Assembly (NCBI GenBank): GCA_026770575.1
Contig: MU657276.1
Span: 1 to 64,000 of the forward strand
Direction of reading: 5' to 3'
DNA: 64,000 nucleotides
DNA from: Pelagophyceae sp. CCMP2097
Taxonomy: Eukaryota; Sar; Pelagophyceae
Part shown: positions 1 to 8,922 of the stretch, piece by piece
Layout: each line of letters begins with the position of its first letter
Numbering within the stretch: position 1 is the first letter of the stretch
The notes under the pieces: model-generated
Databases searched by the model: none
What the model was told of the DNA's origin: nothing
Seen by the model: only the letters and a program-made list of their open reading frames with translations
Made by a program: the position numbers and the translations under genes

Positions 1-117
1 ACGAGGTCCGTTGAACGGAGAGATCACTGCAAGCTCTATATATCAACGGGCTTTAAACGGGGTTTTATTTGATAGGGTATCACTTTCGATAGGGTATCAC
101 TTTGAGCTGAAGCTCTC

Positions 118-197
118 TAATCCTTCAATCAAAGGACCCGAAGGGCCCTTGCCGTAAACTGACGTTGATTAAACGGCAAGGACCCTTCGGGTTCTCA
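118..197. repeat. Hairpin repeat, copy 1
   Basis: Positions 118-192 are identical to 901-975. The element contains near-perfect 25-bp inverted arms (131-155 and 173-197) around a 17-nt loop, like a very small MITE-type element. Confidence 0.85.
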
Positions 198-436
198 AAA
201 AGCGAATTATTTCGTTTGAGAAGTTAGCAATCAGAAAAAGGGTCGGTTCGCCACTTTTTGAAATCCGGAACTTCCCAGGGTTTGAATCGACGCGACGCCG
301 CCGCGCTGTCGTGCCCGCGTCTTGATGCTCTTCGCTTTCACAGCCAAAAATGTTTCGGAGAGACCCTTTCCTCCTATCTCGAGCGGGTTTTCTCGTAGGA
401 ATTCATCTATAGATTTATAGAAGCGTCTCGAAGATC

Positions 437-555
437 GTAACTCGTCGGCGCGGGCGACTAAGGTGTACACGTTATAAGCAGTTATGCTCGTTATGCTAAG
501 TGCTACCATCCTGGCCTAAACGTGTACACCTTAGTCGCCCGCGCTGACGAGTTAC
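437..555. repeat. Inverted repeat, 37-bp arms
   Basis: Arms 437-473 and 519-555 are reverse complements with one mismatch, separated by 45 nt of AT-richer DNA. No open frame lies inside. It is consistent with a non-autonomous inverted-repeat element or a foldback. Confidence 0.85.
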
Positions 556-796
556 GGTGCCAAAGGGTCGAAATTGGAGGCGTATCTCACCCAGGAGACG
601 TGTCCCTTTAAAACTTTTCCGACCAACCCCAAGCGATGCCTATGGACCCGCTCGATCGCACGAGCGACCTTCGAGTTGCCTTGGGTGGGGCGCGTGCTGC
701 AGCCGGGTAGTTGAGGACTTTTTCCGAACTTTTTTCGAGAATCGCCAAAAACGAAATTCGCTCTTGAAACAGCTGTGAGAAGGACAGACAGAAGGA

Positions 797-860
797 CATC
801 GGGTTTGACGGTTATTCCCCTTTGGGCCAGCCCCACCCAGGGTGGATCTTAAGCAAGCAA
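797..860 (+). repeat. Dispersed repeat copy A
   Basis: The segment 822-860 recurs exactly at 10806-10844. The wider segment 797-850 recurs in diverged form near 1293-1350. Function unknown. Confidence 0.75.
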
Positions 861-900
861 GGACAGACACAGACAGAAGGACAGACAAAATTGCCCCTGG

Positions 901-980
901 TAATCCTTCAATCAAAGGACCCGAAGGGCCCTTGCCGTAAACTGACGTTGATTAAACGGCAAGGACCCTTCGGGTCCTTA
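901..980. repeat. Hairpin repeat, copy 2
   Basis: Second copy of the 75-bp element. Inverted arms 914-938 and 956-980 surround a 17-nt loop. Confidence 0.85.
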
Positions 981-1292
981 ATTAAAACCCTCATGCCTCA
1001 TGCCCGGCTAATCGGTGGGGACTTCCTAGTCGCGTACGTAGGAATTCCTAAGGGGGTGGATCTTTTAAAAGCAAGCAAGGTACGCGGTACATCCTCATCC
1101 CGAATGAACTCGAAAAAGCCGCCGACGCCCCGCCCCCCAACCGGCTACCCCAACGAACCAGACCGAAGTGCCAAAGTGACTGGGCACCCATACCACCGCG
1201 AGGAGACGCCGCGCTATATGTGCTGACGCGCTCTCCGAGGCCATGGCTCCGGGCCTCTAGGCCTGGTTGCCATCCTTTGACAGTTTGACTCG

Positions 1293-1380
1293 GGTTTGGC
1301 GGTTATTCTCCTTCGGGGCAGCCCCACCAGGGTACTAGGGTGGATCTTTTAAAGGCCGCGGTAAGCAAGCGCAAGCAAGG
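1293..1380 (+). repeat. Dispersed repeat copy B (diverged)
   Basis: Similar to 797-860 but with small insertions. It ends just before the stop codon of the TBC gene on the opposite strand. Confidence 0.55.
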
Positions 1381-1391
1381 GGTTCAAGTTC

Positions 1392-2991
1392 TCAGACCAT
1401 AGCGCGCTCAAAGTCGGCAATGGTCGCGTCGTTCGTCGGCGCCGGCCATGCGTCGTTCGTCGGCGTCATCTCGACGTTGGTCCCCCGCGCGTGGGGCGTC
1501 GCCGCCAGGGGCGAGTAGCGGTACGGCCGCGAGGGATTGTAGCGGTACGGCTGCTCGCGGCCGCGCCACCTCGAATCGACGAAGCGCGGCGGCACCACCA
1601 AGCGGCGCAGCAGGTCAAAAGTTCGCGGGAACTGCTCCCTGCGCGGCGCCTCGGCCGCCGCCGGGGCGTCTTCCGGCAGGACATCGGCCGGGCTCGGCGG
1701 CGCGGCGTCGGCGCGGCCGTGCGCCGAAATGGCGTCGAGGACGTTTTCGACGCTGACCGGCGCGCGGCAAAGGCGCTCCCAGGACGGCGTCGAGGCGGCG
1801 GCGTCGAGCAAAACGTCCTGCAAGTCGACGAAGAAGGACGTCGGGTCGTCGCCGCGGCGGTCGTGGGCCAGAGCGAGCGCCGCCGGCGCCGCCGCGTGGC
1901 ACACGGCGAGGAGCGCCCAGAGGAGCACCGCCGACGCTGCGTCGCTGTGCACATCTCCCACCTCGCCGCAGCAGCTCGAGAGCAGCACGTCCCAGAGGCG
2001 CGCGTTCACCGCACCGGGCAGCGCGTTGAGGAATATGGGCATGAGGAAGCGCGGCGCGTAGGTGATCGCGTCGACGCCGCTCGCGAGGAGCGCCTCCGCG
2101 AGTTTGGGCTCGTGCTTTTCCAACAAAGCTTCGAAGACTGCGACGTCGCGCTTGAGCATGCAAAAGCCCGGTTCATAGTAGCCGCGCAGCAGCCGCGTCG
2201 CGCCGCGGAGCGTCGAAAACGCGCGGACTTGCGTCCGCCGCGGCGTTTCGACGACGTCGTTCTCCGCCGCGTGCGACAGGACAACGAGGATGAACGCGGC
2301 CACGTAGTTCATGCCTTGCACGTACCCCAACTCCGGTTCGGCCAGCGCCGCAGCCCCGAGCAGCCGCGTCAACACGCAAGCGCCGTCACCGCCCTTGAAG
2401 TACGCCATGTCGCCTAGCTTCCACCATATAGGACGAGGCAAGAGGCGCGGCGTGCGCACCGAGCGTGCGTTTGACGTCCTTGTCGAGCTGTTGGCGCAGG
2501 TCTTCCTGGTCCGGCGACCGCTCCAGAAACGCGGCGTCGAAGCCGGCGTCGTCGGCGCAGGCGCGCCGCGTCCAGGCGCGCCAGGCGGCGCCACGGAGCG
2601 CCACGGGCACGCCGCAGCGCCGCGCGAGCGGCGCGGCCGCGTCCCAGTCGACGGCGTTTGCGTCGCCGTCCCAGTCGACGGCGCCGGCGGCGTCGAGGAC
2701 GTCCTGCCACCCGAGGATGGCCCTCGTCGCCGACGACGCGGCGGACCACGAGTCGTCGCCGCCGCCGCTGGGCAGCGGCACGGGCGAGAAGAACGCCACG
2801 CCGCCGCGCCGCCGCGGCGTCGCGGCCCCGGCGTCGAGGTCCGCGTCGACGTCGGGCGTCGCGAAGAGCCGCTGCGACCTGCGCCGCTTCGCCTGGACCG
2901 ACGTCGGGGGCGTCTGCGCCGCGCTCGCCAGGCTCGCGTCGTCGTCCTCCAGCGACTGCCGCCGCTTCAGCGCGCTCCCGAAGACCGGCAT
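1392..2991 (-). CDS. TBC domain Rab GTPase-activating protein
   Basis: Stimulates GTP hydrolysis by a Rab GTPase in membrane traffic. There are two exons: 2991-2460 and 2413-1392. The 46-nt intron has GT..AG ends, and removing it rebuilds the TBC core, giving about 517 residues. Residues 1-140 are a low-complexity lead. The N-terminal TBC signature (GVP..LRG..W) is followed by the arginine-finger motif LDKDVKRT (D172, R175) and the glutamine-finger motif GYVQGMN (Q210). Both catalytic fingers are intact, so it should be an active dual-finger GAP. The C-terminal 130 residues are Pro/Arg-rich. The open frame extends upstream only through a TTG, so the first ATG at 2991 was chosen; an upstream exon is possible. 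The Rab target cannot be told. Confidence 0.88.
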
Positions 2992-3264
2992 AGGAGCGAA
3001 CCGCCCGAAGACCGACGCGGCGACGGCCGACGGCCGGTCGGAGAAGCCGAGGTCCGCGTCTTTCTCTCTCAACGGCTGTTGCAACGACGCGTTAGTAAGC
3101 CCCGGGTTTCAGCCCGCTCAGACGATGATTTCAGCGACTCGGAGGGTCCCCAGGCTCCACGGGTACCCCCGCGCCGTCGACACAAACCCGCACGTCCCGG
3201 CCAGGAGCTCGTGGGACCCCCTCTGAGCAAAATGTATGGATTCGCAGTACTTACGGTCGTCGCG

Positions 3265-4653
3265 TCATCGGGCGAGGAGGAGCGCTTTGCGCGCGAGGCG
3301 CGGCCCGCCTTTTGCGATGTGCGCCGCGGGCACGTCGCCGGGCCGGAGCGTATCGAGCTGCGCGTTGGACGCCTTGAGCGCTTCAAAGTCGACGACGAGC
3401 CTACGCATCGTCTCGGCATTTGACGAGGCGGTCTCAGTCGAGGGGGTCACTCGCGGCGTCCGCGTGATGCCGTGCAGGCCGACGAGGCGCGTCTTTTCGG
3501 GCGGGCCCGGGTGCGTTTCGACGCCGAGGAGCAAGAGGTAGTGCGCGCCCTTGCCGCCGGTGCAGACGGGTCTGTGGCCGTCGGACTTTGCGCGGTCGTA
3601 GGCCACGATGCAGACGCCGCCTTCTTGGAGCCAGGCGACGATGTCGTCGAGGTCCGCCGTGACGAAAACTCGCTCGTGGCCCGCGTGCTGCGCGAGCGCC
3701 ACCAGCGCGTGGATGTCGAAGACCTCGCCGTCGATGGAGCAGCCGAGCTCGACGGCAGCGCTGAGGAGGTCGCCCGCCTTTAACGCGCGGGCGTCCCACT
3801 GGAGCCGGCCGTCGACAAACGGCGGCGCCTCGAAGTGCCTCGGCGCGCCGAGGTGCGGCGCGGGCGGCATTCGCCGCAGCGCCGTGCCGGCGGAGCGGAG
3901 GGCGGCCAGACCGCAGCTCGGCCCGACCTGCCTCTCCCAGACCGCGCCGCCGGCGGCGACGTGGACCTGCCCGAGGGGCGCGTCCGCCCGCAGCGCGCTG
4001 ATCAGGGCGTCCCGCGAGACGTCGATTTGCGCGTCGGCGCAGCGCTCGCGCACGCGCTTCTTCATCCACATCGCGCCCTCTACGTCTTTCGGCGTTGCAG
4101 CGGTGACGTCCCCGGCGGACCGCTGCTGCAGCTTCAGGAAGCCCTCGAGCGCCGAGACGTTGCGGTTGGCGAGCGCGGGCCTACCGACGCGGTCGTCCAC
4201 AATGTTTGCAAGATACGCTCCCGAGAACCCGCACCGCTCGATGGCGACGCGGTCGCATTGGGCGTAGCCGGCCTTTGCGTAGAAGGCTTCGGCGTCCGTG
4301 GTCCAGAGCTGGACGTAGCCAAAGCCGCAGTCGGCGGCCGTGCGCTCCGCAAAGGCCACGAGCTTGCGGCCGAGGCCGCGTTTCCGCGATGACGCGGCGA
4401 CGACGACGGACGTCAGCACGGCGGCGCGGCCGTCCGCCGTCTCCGCCGACTTTTGGAGCCGCGCGTACGCCACCACGCCGCCGTCCACGAGGAGCACGAC
4501 GTGCGTCGGCACGGCCGCGGCGCAGCCGATTGCGGCGATCTGCGCGAGGTCGCGCCGCCGCGCACTGAGCGGGTTCGATGGCCACTGCGTCGATAGGAGG
4601 ACCGCCGCGGCTTCGACGTCGCAAGGCCGAAGAAACGATGCCTCGACCTCCAT
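3265..4653 (-). CDS. NAA80-ACTMAP: Fused actin N-acetyltransferase (NAA80-like) and actin maturation protease (ACTMAP-like)
   Basis: One uninterrupted frame, 462 residues. Residues 1-150 are a GNAT acetyltransferase. The acetyl-CoA loop RKRGLG lies at about 90-95, and QWP near 23-25 is followed by a basic stretch, as in NAA80, which acetylates processed actin N-termini. Residues 235-400 resemble ACTMAP (C19orf54/UPF0692), the cysteine protease that removes the blocked first residue of actin. Matching features are GPSCGL with the candidate nucleophile C247, a VAYD motif near 350 and GAHYLLLLGV with the candidate catalytic H371. Both active-site sets look intact. In animals these enzymes are separate proteins acting in sequence, protease then acetyltransferase. 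Here they share a chain in the order acetyltransferase-protease. An in-frame ATG at 4773 would add 40 residues that duplicate the N-terminus. The 4653 start fits the GNAT domain better. Family calls rest on motif memory. Confidence 0.8.
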   Translation of the reverse strand: MEVEASFLRPCDVEAAAVLLSTQWPSNPLSARRRDLAQIAAIGCAAAVPTHVVLLVDGGVVAYARLQKSAETADGRAAVLTSVVVAASSRKRGLGRKLVAFAERTAADCGFGYVQLWTTDAEAFYAKAGYAQCDRVAIERCGFSGAYLANIVDDRVGRPALANRNVSALEGFLKLQQRSAGDVTAATPKDVEGAMWMKKRVRERCADAQIDVSRDALISALRADAPLGQVHVAAGGAVWERQVGPSCGLAALRSAGTALRRMPPAPHLGAPRHFEAPPFVDGRLQWDARALKAGDLLSAAVELGCSIDGEVFDIHALVALAQHAGHERVFVTADLDDIVAWLQEGGVCIVAYDRAKSDGHRPVCTGGKGAHYLLLLGVETHPGPPEKTRLVGLHGITRTPRVTPSTETASSNAETMRRLVVDFEALKASNAQLDTLRPGDVPAAHIAKGGPRLARKALLLAR

Positions 4654-4860
4654 ACTCGACTGTGGCGCTTCAAACCCCTTGCAAAGGGAGAGGGGATGCG
4701 ATGGAGCGTATACGGGAGGCACCCAAGCTCGCTTGAGCTCGACGTCGCGGAGGAACGCGGCCTCGACCTCCATACCCGTCGACGGTGGCGCTTCAAATCC
4801 CGTTCAAAGGGAAAGGGGGTGCGAGGGAGCGTATGGCACCCAAGCCCGCTCGAGCTCAGC
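4606..4860. repeat. Tandem duplication, 120-bp unit
   Basis: Two imperfect copies of a 120-bp unit span the 5' end of the actin-processing gene. Equivalent ATGs sit at 4653 and 4773 on the minus strand, exactly 120 nt apart. The unit keeps the reading frame, so both copies encode the start peptide MEVEA(S/A)FLR. Confidence 0.8.
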
Positions 4861-5057
4861 TCTCGAGCTCGACGCGCGACGAGTCACTTTCGAAGTCACG
4901 GCCCGGGTTTCGAAAAGTTTCCACACCGTCGCCAAAAGGTGAAAACCCAGTCTATCGCCGTCGATGGCATTCGTGCCGTCGATGTGGTAGATTCGCGGTG
5001 GTGCTGCCAGCAGCCCGACGACCGGCGCGTGTCTCCTCCCAAGGCAGGTAGTCTTGC

Positions 5058-5243
5058 AAAGGCGACAACGCCGCGGCGTTAAAAAGATCAATTTAGATTC
5101 ATCACAAAAATTCGGTGCTTCAAAAGTGGCAGATTCCGCGCGCGGTGGCCGCGTACCGAGACGTGGAGCGCCTTCAAGATCTCCTCCACAGGCTTAGGAA
5201 AGCGACAACGCCGCGGCGTTAAAGATCTGATTAGATTCACACG
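5058..5243. repeat. Direct repeat pair, about 45 bp
   Basis: Segments 5058-5106 and 5199-5243 share an identical 22-bp core (5062-5083 and 5202-5223) followed by a diverged AT-rich tail. They lie between two divergently oriented genes, so a regulatory role is possible but not shown. Confidence 0.65.
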
Positions 5244-5437
5244 AAGTCGACGTCACAGCGGACTAGCCCCTTCCGAGTCACTGTTGCTAGTCAGAAAGGC
5301 GTCTTCGACCCGCACGCGCTCGAGTCGTCGCAACGCGGTTCGCGTTGGGCCGACCGAGCCGTCGCGCCGCAGCATCGCTCCGGGCCGTCGCGCCGCCGCT
5401 CCGGCCAAAGTCCAAGGTCGCACTAGAACAGGCGAGA

Positions 5438-6016
5438 ATGGAGCGGTCGACCGCGACGAACAAACTCATGTCCCGCACGACGACGCTGGACCTGAACTCG
5501 TCGCGCGCGGCGAAGAAGCCGCAGCAGCTGCGGCCGCTGAGCAGGGAGGTGGTAAAGCGGCTCCACCAGCATCACGCCGGCCCGCGCGCCAAGGCGCCGC
5601 CGTCGACGACGGCGCTCACCATCGCGTCGCACGCGCCCGACTTCGCCGACGCGAAGCGGCACGCGTTCTACCGCGGCGGCGGCCTCGAGGCGCCGCGGAC
5701 GCGCGTCGTATCGTACTCGACTTTGCCCGTGGTGCGCTTCGAGCGGCGCGCGCGGCCCGCCGAGGCTGCGACGGCCGAGGCGCCGCGCGCCGCGGCCAAG
5801 GCGCCGACGGCGAAGCAGCGCGACTTTGGGGGCGGCCTGCCGTCGTGGTCTCCATATTTTGTCGTTTCCGGCCAACCCAGTCTCGACACGCTCCATACCA
5901 CGTACGAAGAACTCGGCTCCTTCGAAAAGGTGCCCTTCCTCAAGGAGCTCCAGCTCTTCATGCAGAAGCAGGCGCGCCAGCAGACGCTCGAGACCAAGAG
6001 GCTGCTCAGTAAATGA
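5438..6016 (+). CDS. Hypothetical protein, 192 aa
   Basis: Not recognised. Single frame from the first ATG; the frame extends further upstream only from non-ATG codons. The protein is basic in the first 60 residues, has an Ala/Arg-rich middle around 100-135 and a hydrophilic, probably helical end rich in Gln, Lys and Leu (about 155-192). No signal peptide, membrane segment or known motif is visible. It is divergent from the actin-processing gene across about 660 bp that contains the direct repeat pair. Confidence 0.55.
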   Translation: MERSTATNKLMSRTTTLDLNSSRAAKKPQQLRPLSREVVKRLHQHHAGPRAKAPPSTTALTIASHAPDFADAKRHAFYRGGGLEAPRTRVVSYSTLPVVRFERRARPAEAATAEAPRAAAKAPTAKQRDFGGGLPSWSPYFVVSGQPSLDTLHTTYEELGSFEKVPFLKELQLFMQKQARQQTLETKRLLSK

Positions 6017-6267
6017 TGTGTTCCGTCTGCTCTTTTGTGTTTCAGACGAGGTCGCTCTCCAAAGCTCTCCAAAGCTTGGGGCAATCACGGAGTTTGTGTT
6101 AAGTAGAACGCCACCATCCGGCACTGAGAGTTTCGCGCTCGTCGGACTCTGACGACGCGGCGGGGGCTGCAACGATGCAGCGGGGGCTGAAGAAGTCCCT
6201 CGCATGGTTCCGAGGATGCCCGGCGGCGCCGCTCTCGCGCCGCCGCCGCGCGAGGTCGGCAGCCACG

Positions 6268-6345
6268 GGCATCAGCCGAGCGCGACGGCCGCGGGCATCA
6301 GCCGAGCGACGTCGAACACCATCATCCGAGCGCGACGTCGAGGGC
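6268..6345. repeat. Short tandem repeats at the ZIP11 3' end
   Basis: About 30-bp imperfect units built on a catcagccgagcg-like core occur two to three times, overlapping the stop codon of the ZIP11 gene. Confidence 0.5.
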
Positions 6346-7540
6346 CATCATGAGGCAGAACCCTCCCATAAAGCCGAGCGTCTGCTGCTTGTTCCCACCC
6401 GCGCGGTCCTTGGCGTCGCCGCGCGACTCGGGCAGCAGCTGGTCCACGACGACGTAGACCATGGCGCCCGCCGCAAAGGCCAACGCGTAGGGCAAAATGG
6501 GCGTCACGTAGAGCACGGCCCAGCACCCCAAAATGCCGCCCAACGGCTCGACGATGCCCGAGAGCTGCCCGAAGAAAAACGCGCGCATGGGCGAGAAACC
6601 GGACCGTCGCAACCTACGCCCGGCGTCGCGGCGGGTTTGCTGAAAGAGTCGGCTCACGGCATGGAGACGGCCAGGCCCTCCGGAAAGTTCTGCAGGCCGA
6701 TGCCAATGGCGAGGTTGCGCGCTCGCGCGCGCGACGCGCCCGGGACGCCCGCGGCGGCGCCGCCGAAGCCGACGCCGACGGCGAGGCCCTCTGGGAAGTT
6801 GTGCAGCGTGATGGCCAGCACGAGCAGCGCCACCGCGCGCCGCTGCGTCACGCGCTTCTTCGCCTGCGCGCGCCGCGTCGGTGACAAAGCACACATTGCT
6901 GCCTCATCGAAGCATCGAGCCTCCGGCCCATCGAATCTGCGGCTCAGGAGCGGCCTCGCTTCTAGCGGACGCCGCGTCGGACGGCCGAGTCGTCGTCGTC
7001 GTCGCGGCCAAAGGCCTCGTCGTCGCTCGCCGAGGCGCCGCGCTCGAGCTTGGACATGCGGCGGCGCTGGACGGCCGACGCCGGCGACGGCGCCTTCATC
7101 TTGGGAGGCGAGCCGCGCGCCCTGTGGTGCTTGGGCGCCGCGTGCACTGCAGACTGCATCAGCTCCAGCGGGTCCAAGTCGCCGTGCCGCTCCAGGATCG
7201 CGTCGCAGGCCAGCATGCCCGCGCCGCCTGCGCGCGGGCGTCGCGGCGGCGCAATGGCTCTTCAAAGGGACGCGGGAAGCGGACCGAGCGCGAATCCGAG
7301 CGTTACCGGTATCCATGCGTGGCTTTTCCCGTACTGCGCCTCTGCGAGCTCGAGGGCGGGCGCGAGGAGCGAGAAGAAGGCCGCCGACGTCATGACGCCG
7401 CCGGCGAAGCCGAGCATGGGTTGCAGCAGCCGCCGCTGCGTCGCCTCGTCCGACGGCAGCACGAAGACCAGCGCCGCCCCGAGCGCCGTCACGCCCCAGG
7501 TGAAGCACGTCGCGCCCAGCGCCTCGACAACCATCCACAT
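6322..7540 (-). CDS. SLC39A11: ZIP-family metal transporter, ZIP11 type
   Basis: Imports Zn2+ and similar divalent metals across a membrane. Four exons: 7540-7285, 7227-6983, 6863-6658 and 6613-6322, with introns of about 57, 119 and 44 nt; the second intron's ends are the least certain. The hallmark transport helices contain [14 protein letters not shown] and then [10 protein letters not shown], matching the paired HN.PEG/QN.PEG motifs of ZIP11. The GQLSG..EP segment and the C-terminal MMALDVALG end are also typical of that subfamily. A long polar loop (Lys/Asp-rich, about residues 100-165) separates the first three helices from the rest. Start chosen at the first ATG ([10 protein letters not shown]), directly at a hydrophobic helix. 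Confidence 0.9.
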
Positions 7541-7886
7541 GCCGCAAAAAGGAGCCGCAGGCCGTTTGAACGGCGGCGCAAGCGGGGCCCCGACTCGGAC
7601 TCGAGGGAGTTTCCGACGGCGAGGGCACGCGGGCCGCGCGGCGACCGACTGGTATTTTGTCCGCGCGGTCAGACGCCCGCCGCCGAGGTACTTCTGCGGC
7701 GGCGACCGACTGGTACTTTGTCCGCGGAGGCGCGAAACAAAACTGAGACCCTTTTTATCTCGGCGATAACGGTCTCCACGCAAGGGCGTGTTCCTTGAAC
7801 GAGTTCGACAAGAGGGCATCGATCCGAAGCGCGTCGGCGTGTCCCAAACAGTGGACTTTGTCGAAAAGTGCCACTTCCGAGTCAGG
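7541..7886. other. Intergenic, divergent promoter region
   Basis: About 345 bp between the divergent ZIP11 and fibrillin starts. A near-exact repeat (gcgaccgactggta with flanks) occurs at 7639 and 7698. No other structure seen. Confidence 0.5.
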
Positions 7887-8663
7887 ATGATCCTCCCGCT
7901 GTTCCTCCTGCTGGCGGGGAGCCGCGCGCTCCTGCCGGCGGGCGCGCCTCTCCGGCGATTGGGCCACAGACACGCGAGCCCGCCGATCATCGACGCTGAG
8001 ATTGTGGGAGTGCGCGGCGGCGCGGAGGCGCGGCCGGCGTCGGACACGGCGGCGTCGCAGCGCGAGGACGCGGCGCTGGCGGCGCTCTTCGAAGCAGTCA
8101 GCGGCACGGACCGCGGCTTCTCCACCGACGCGGAAGCAAAGCGAAACGTCGTCGCTGCGATTGCATTGTTGCTGGGAGCTGCGCAGCCGCGCGAGCAAAT
8201 CCAGCTCGGCGGCAACTGGACGCTGGCCTGGACCGACGCGCCCGACATCACCGGCCTGCAAGGCGGCCCGCTGGCGACGGTGGGCCGCATCGGCCAGGAG
8301 ATCGACGCGAAGAATATCGTCAACGTCATCGAGTGGCGGCCGAGCCGCCTGGCTACGGGCCTTGGCGCCGACGCGGCCGATGCAGTCGAGCAGCGCGTCC
8401 TCCTCGCCTACGAGCGCACGGGCGACGCCGTCGAGCTCAAGCTCCGCGGCGCCGGGCTGCGGCCGAGGCAGGTCCTTTCTCGGCGCTTCGGCGGGAAACC
8501 GCTGGACGTGACCGGCGCCATCGATCTCCCTTTTGGCCGCTTCGACATCCTCTACAACGATGGATCTGTGCGCATCGCCAAGACGGGCCAGGGCTTCTAC
8601 TCGATCAACGTCAAGCGCACCATCGGCAACGACGCCGACGACGCGAATGGCACGTGCCCATAA
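7887..8663 (+). CDS. Plastid lipid-associated protein (PAP/fibrillin)
   Basis: Fibrillins bind lipids or small hydrophobic molecules in plastoglobules and thylakoids. Single exon, 258 residues from the ATG at 7887; in-frame upstream codons lack a better start. Residues 1-16 form a hydrophobic signal peptide ending near SRALLPAG, then a basic stretch, the bipartite address for a complex plastid. The PAP domain begins at about residue 105 with GGNWTLAWTD. It shows the LATVGRIGQEID segment and the C-terminal FDILYNDGSVRIAKTGQG motif, all characteristic of the family. The specific fibrillin subgroup is not determined. Confidence 0.85.
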   Translation: MILPLFLLLAGSRALLPAGAPLRRLGHRHASPPIIDAEIVGVRGGAEARPASDTAASQREDAALAALFEAVSGTDRGFSTDAEAKRNVVAAIALLLGAAQPREQIQLGGNWTLAWTDAPDITGLQGGPLATVGRIGQEIDAKNIVNVIEWRPSRLATGLGADAADAVEQRVLLAYERTGDAVELKLRGAGLRPRQVLSRRFGGKPLDVTGAIDLPFGRFDILYNDGSVRIAKTGQGFYSINVKRTIGNDADDANGTCP

Positions 8664-8753
8664 AGGATCGTGTGCTTCGGACCGCCGGGGTCACCACCGG
8701 GGGAATCCCAGCGACGGCTCGACTGGGCGACGAGGGGCCTTCCGAGATCGCTC

Positions 8754-8850
8754 GCTCGCGGCCTCTTGGGCGGCCTCTTTGGAAGTGCGAGAAGATTCGT
8801 TAGCTCGCGGCCTCTTGGGCGGCTCTTCGGAAGGCTAGACGATTCGCGTA
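8754..8850. repeat. Imperfect tandem repeat, 49-bp spacing
   Basis: A roughly 31-bp core (8754-8785) recurs at 8803-8833, followed each time by a related gattcg(t/c) stretch. It lies between convergent genes. Confidence 0.6.
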
Positions 8851-8922
8851 GTTAAGCGGAAGCCCATTACAGCGGGCTGTGTCGTCGTGGACGGCACGGG
8901 GGAACAAGAAAGCGGCGGCTCC

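Larger units (their letters stand above)
1..1391. other. Gene-poor repeat-bearing region
   Basis: I see no convincing gene here. It holds two identical 75-bp hairpin elements, one 37-bp-armed inverted repeat and two copies of a degenerate dispersed repeat, listed separately. The short open frames have no recognisable domain. Confidence 0.6.

Noticed and set aside
231..509. 92-residue minus-strand open frame
   Set aside because: It overlaps the 437-555 inverted repeat, and has no domain or coding bias.
1491..2417. Long plus-strand open frames opposite the TBC gene (and many similar cases)
   Set aside because: In very GC-rich DNA the antisense frames are open by base composition; they are Arg/Ala-rich and lack domains.
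3085..3264. Extra 5' exon for the TBC gene
   Set aside because: A minus-strand gtaagt lies at 3256-3251, but it follows the stop of the fusion gene and no in-phase exon with an ATG could be built.
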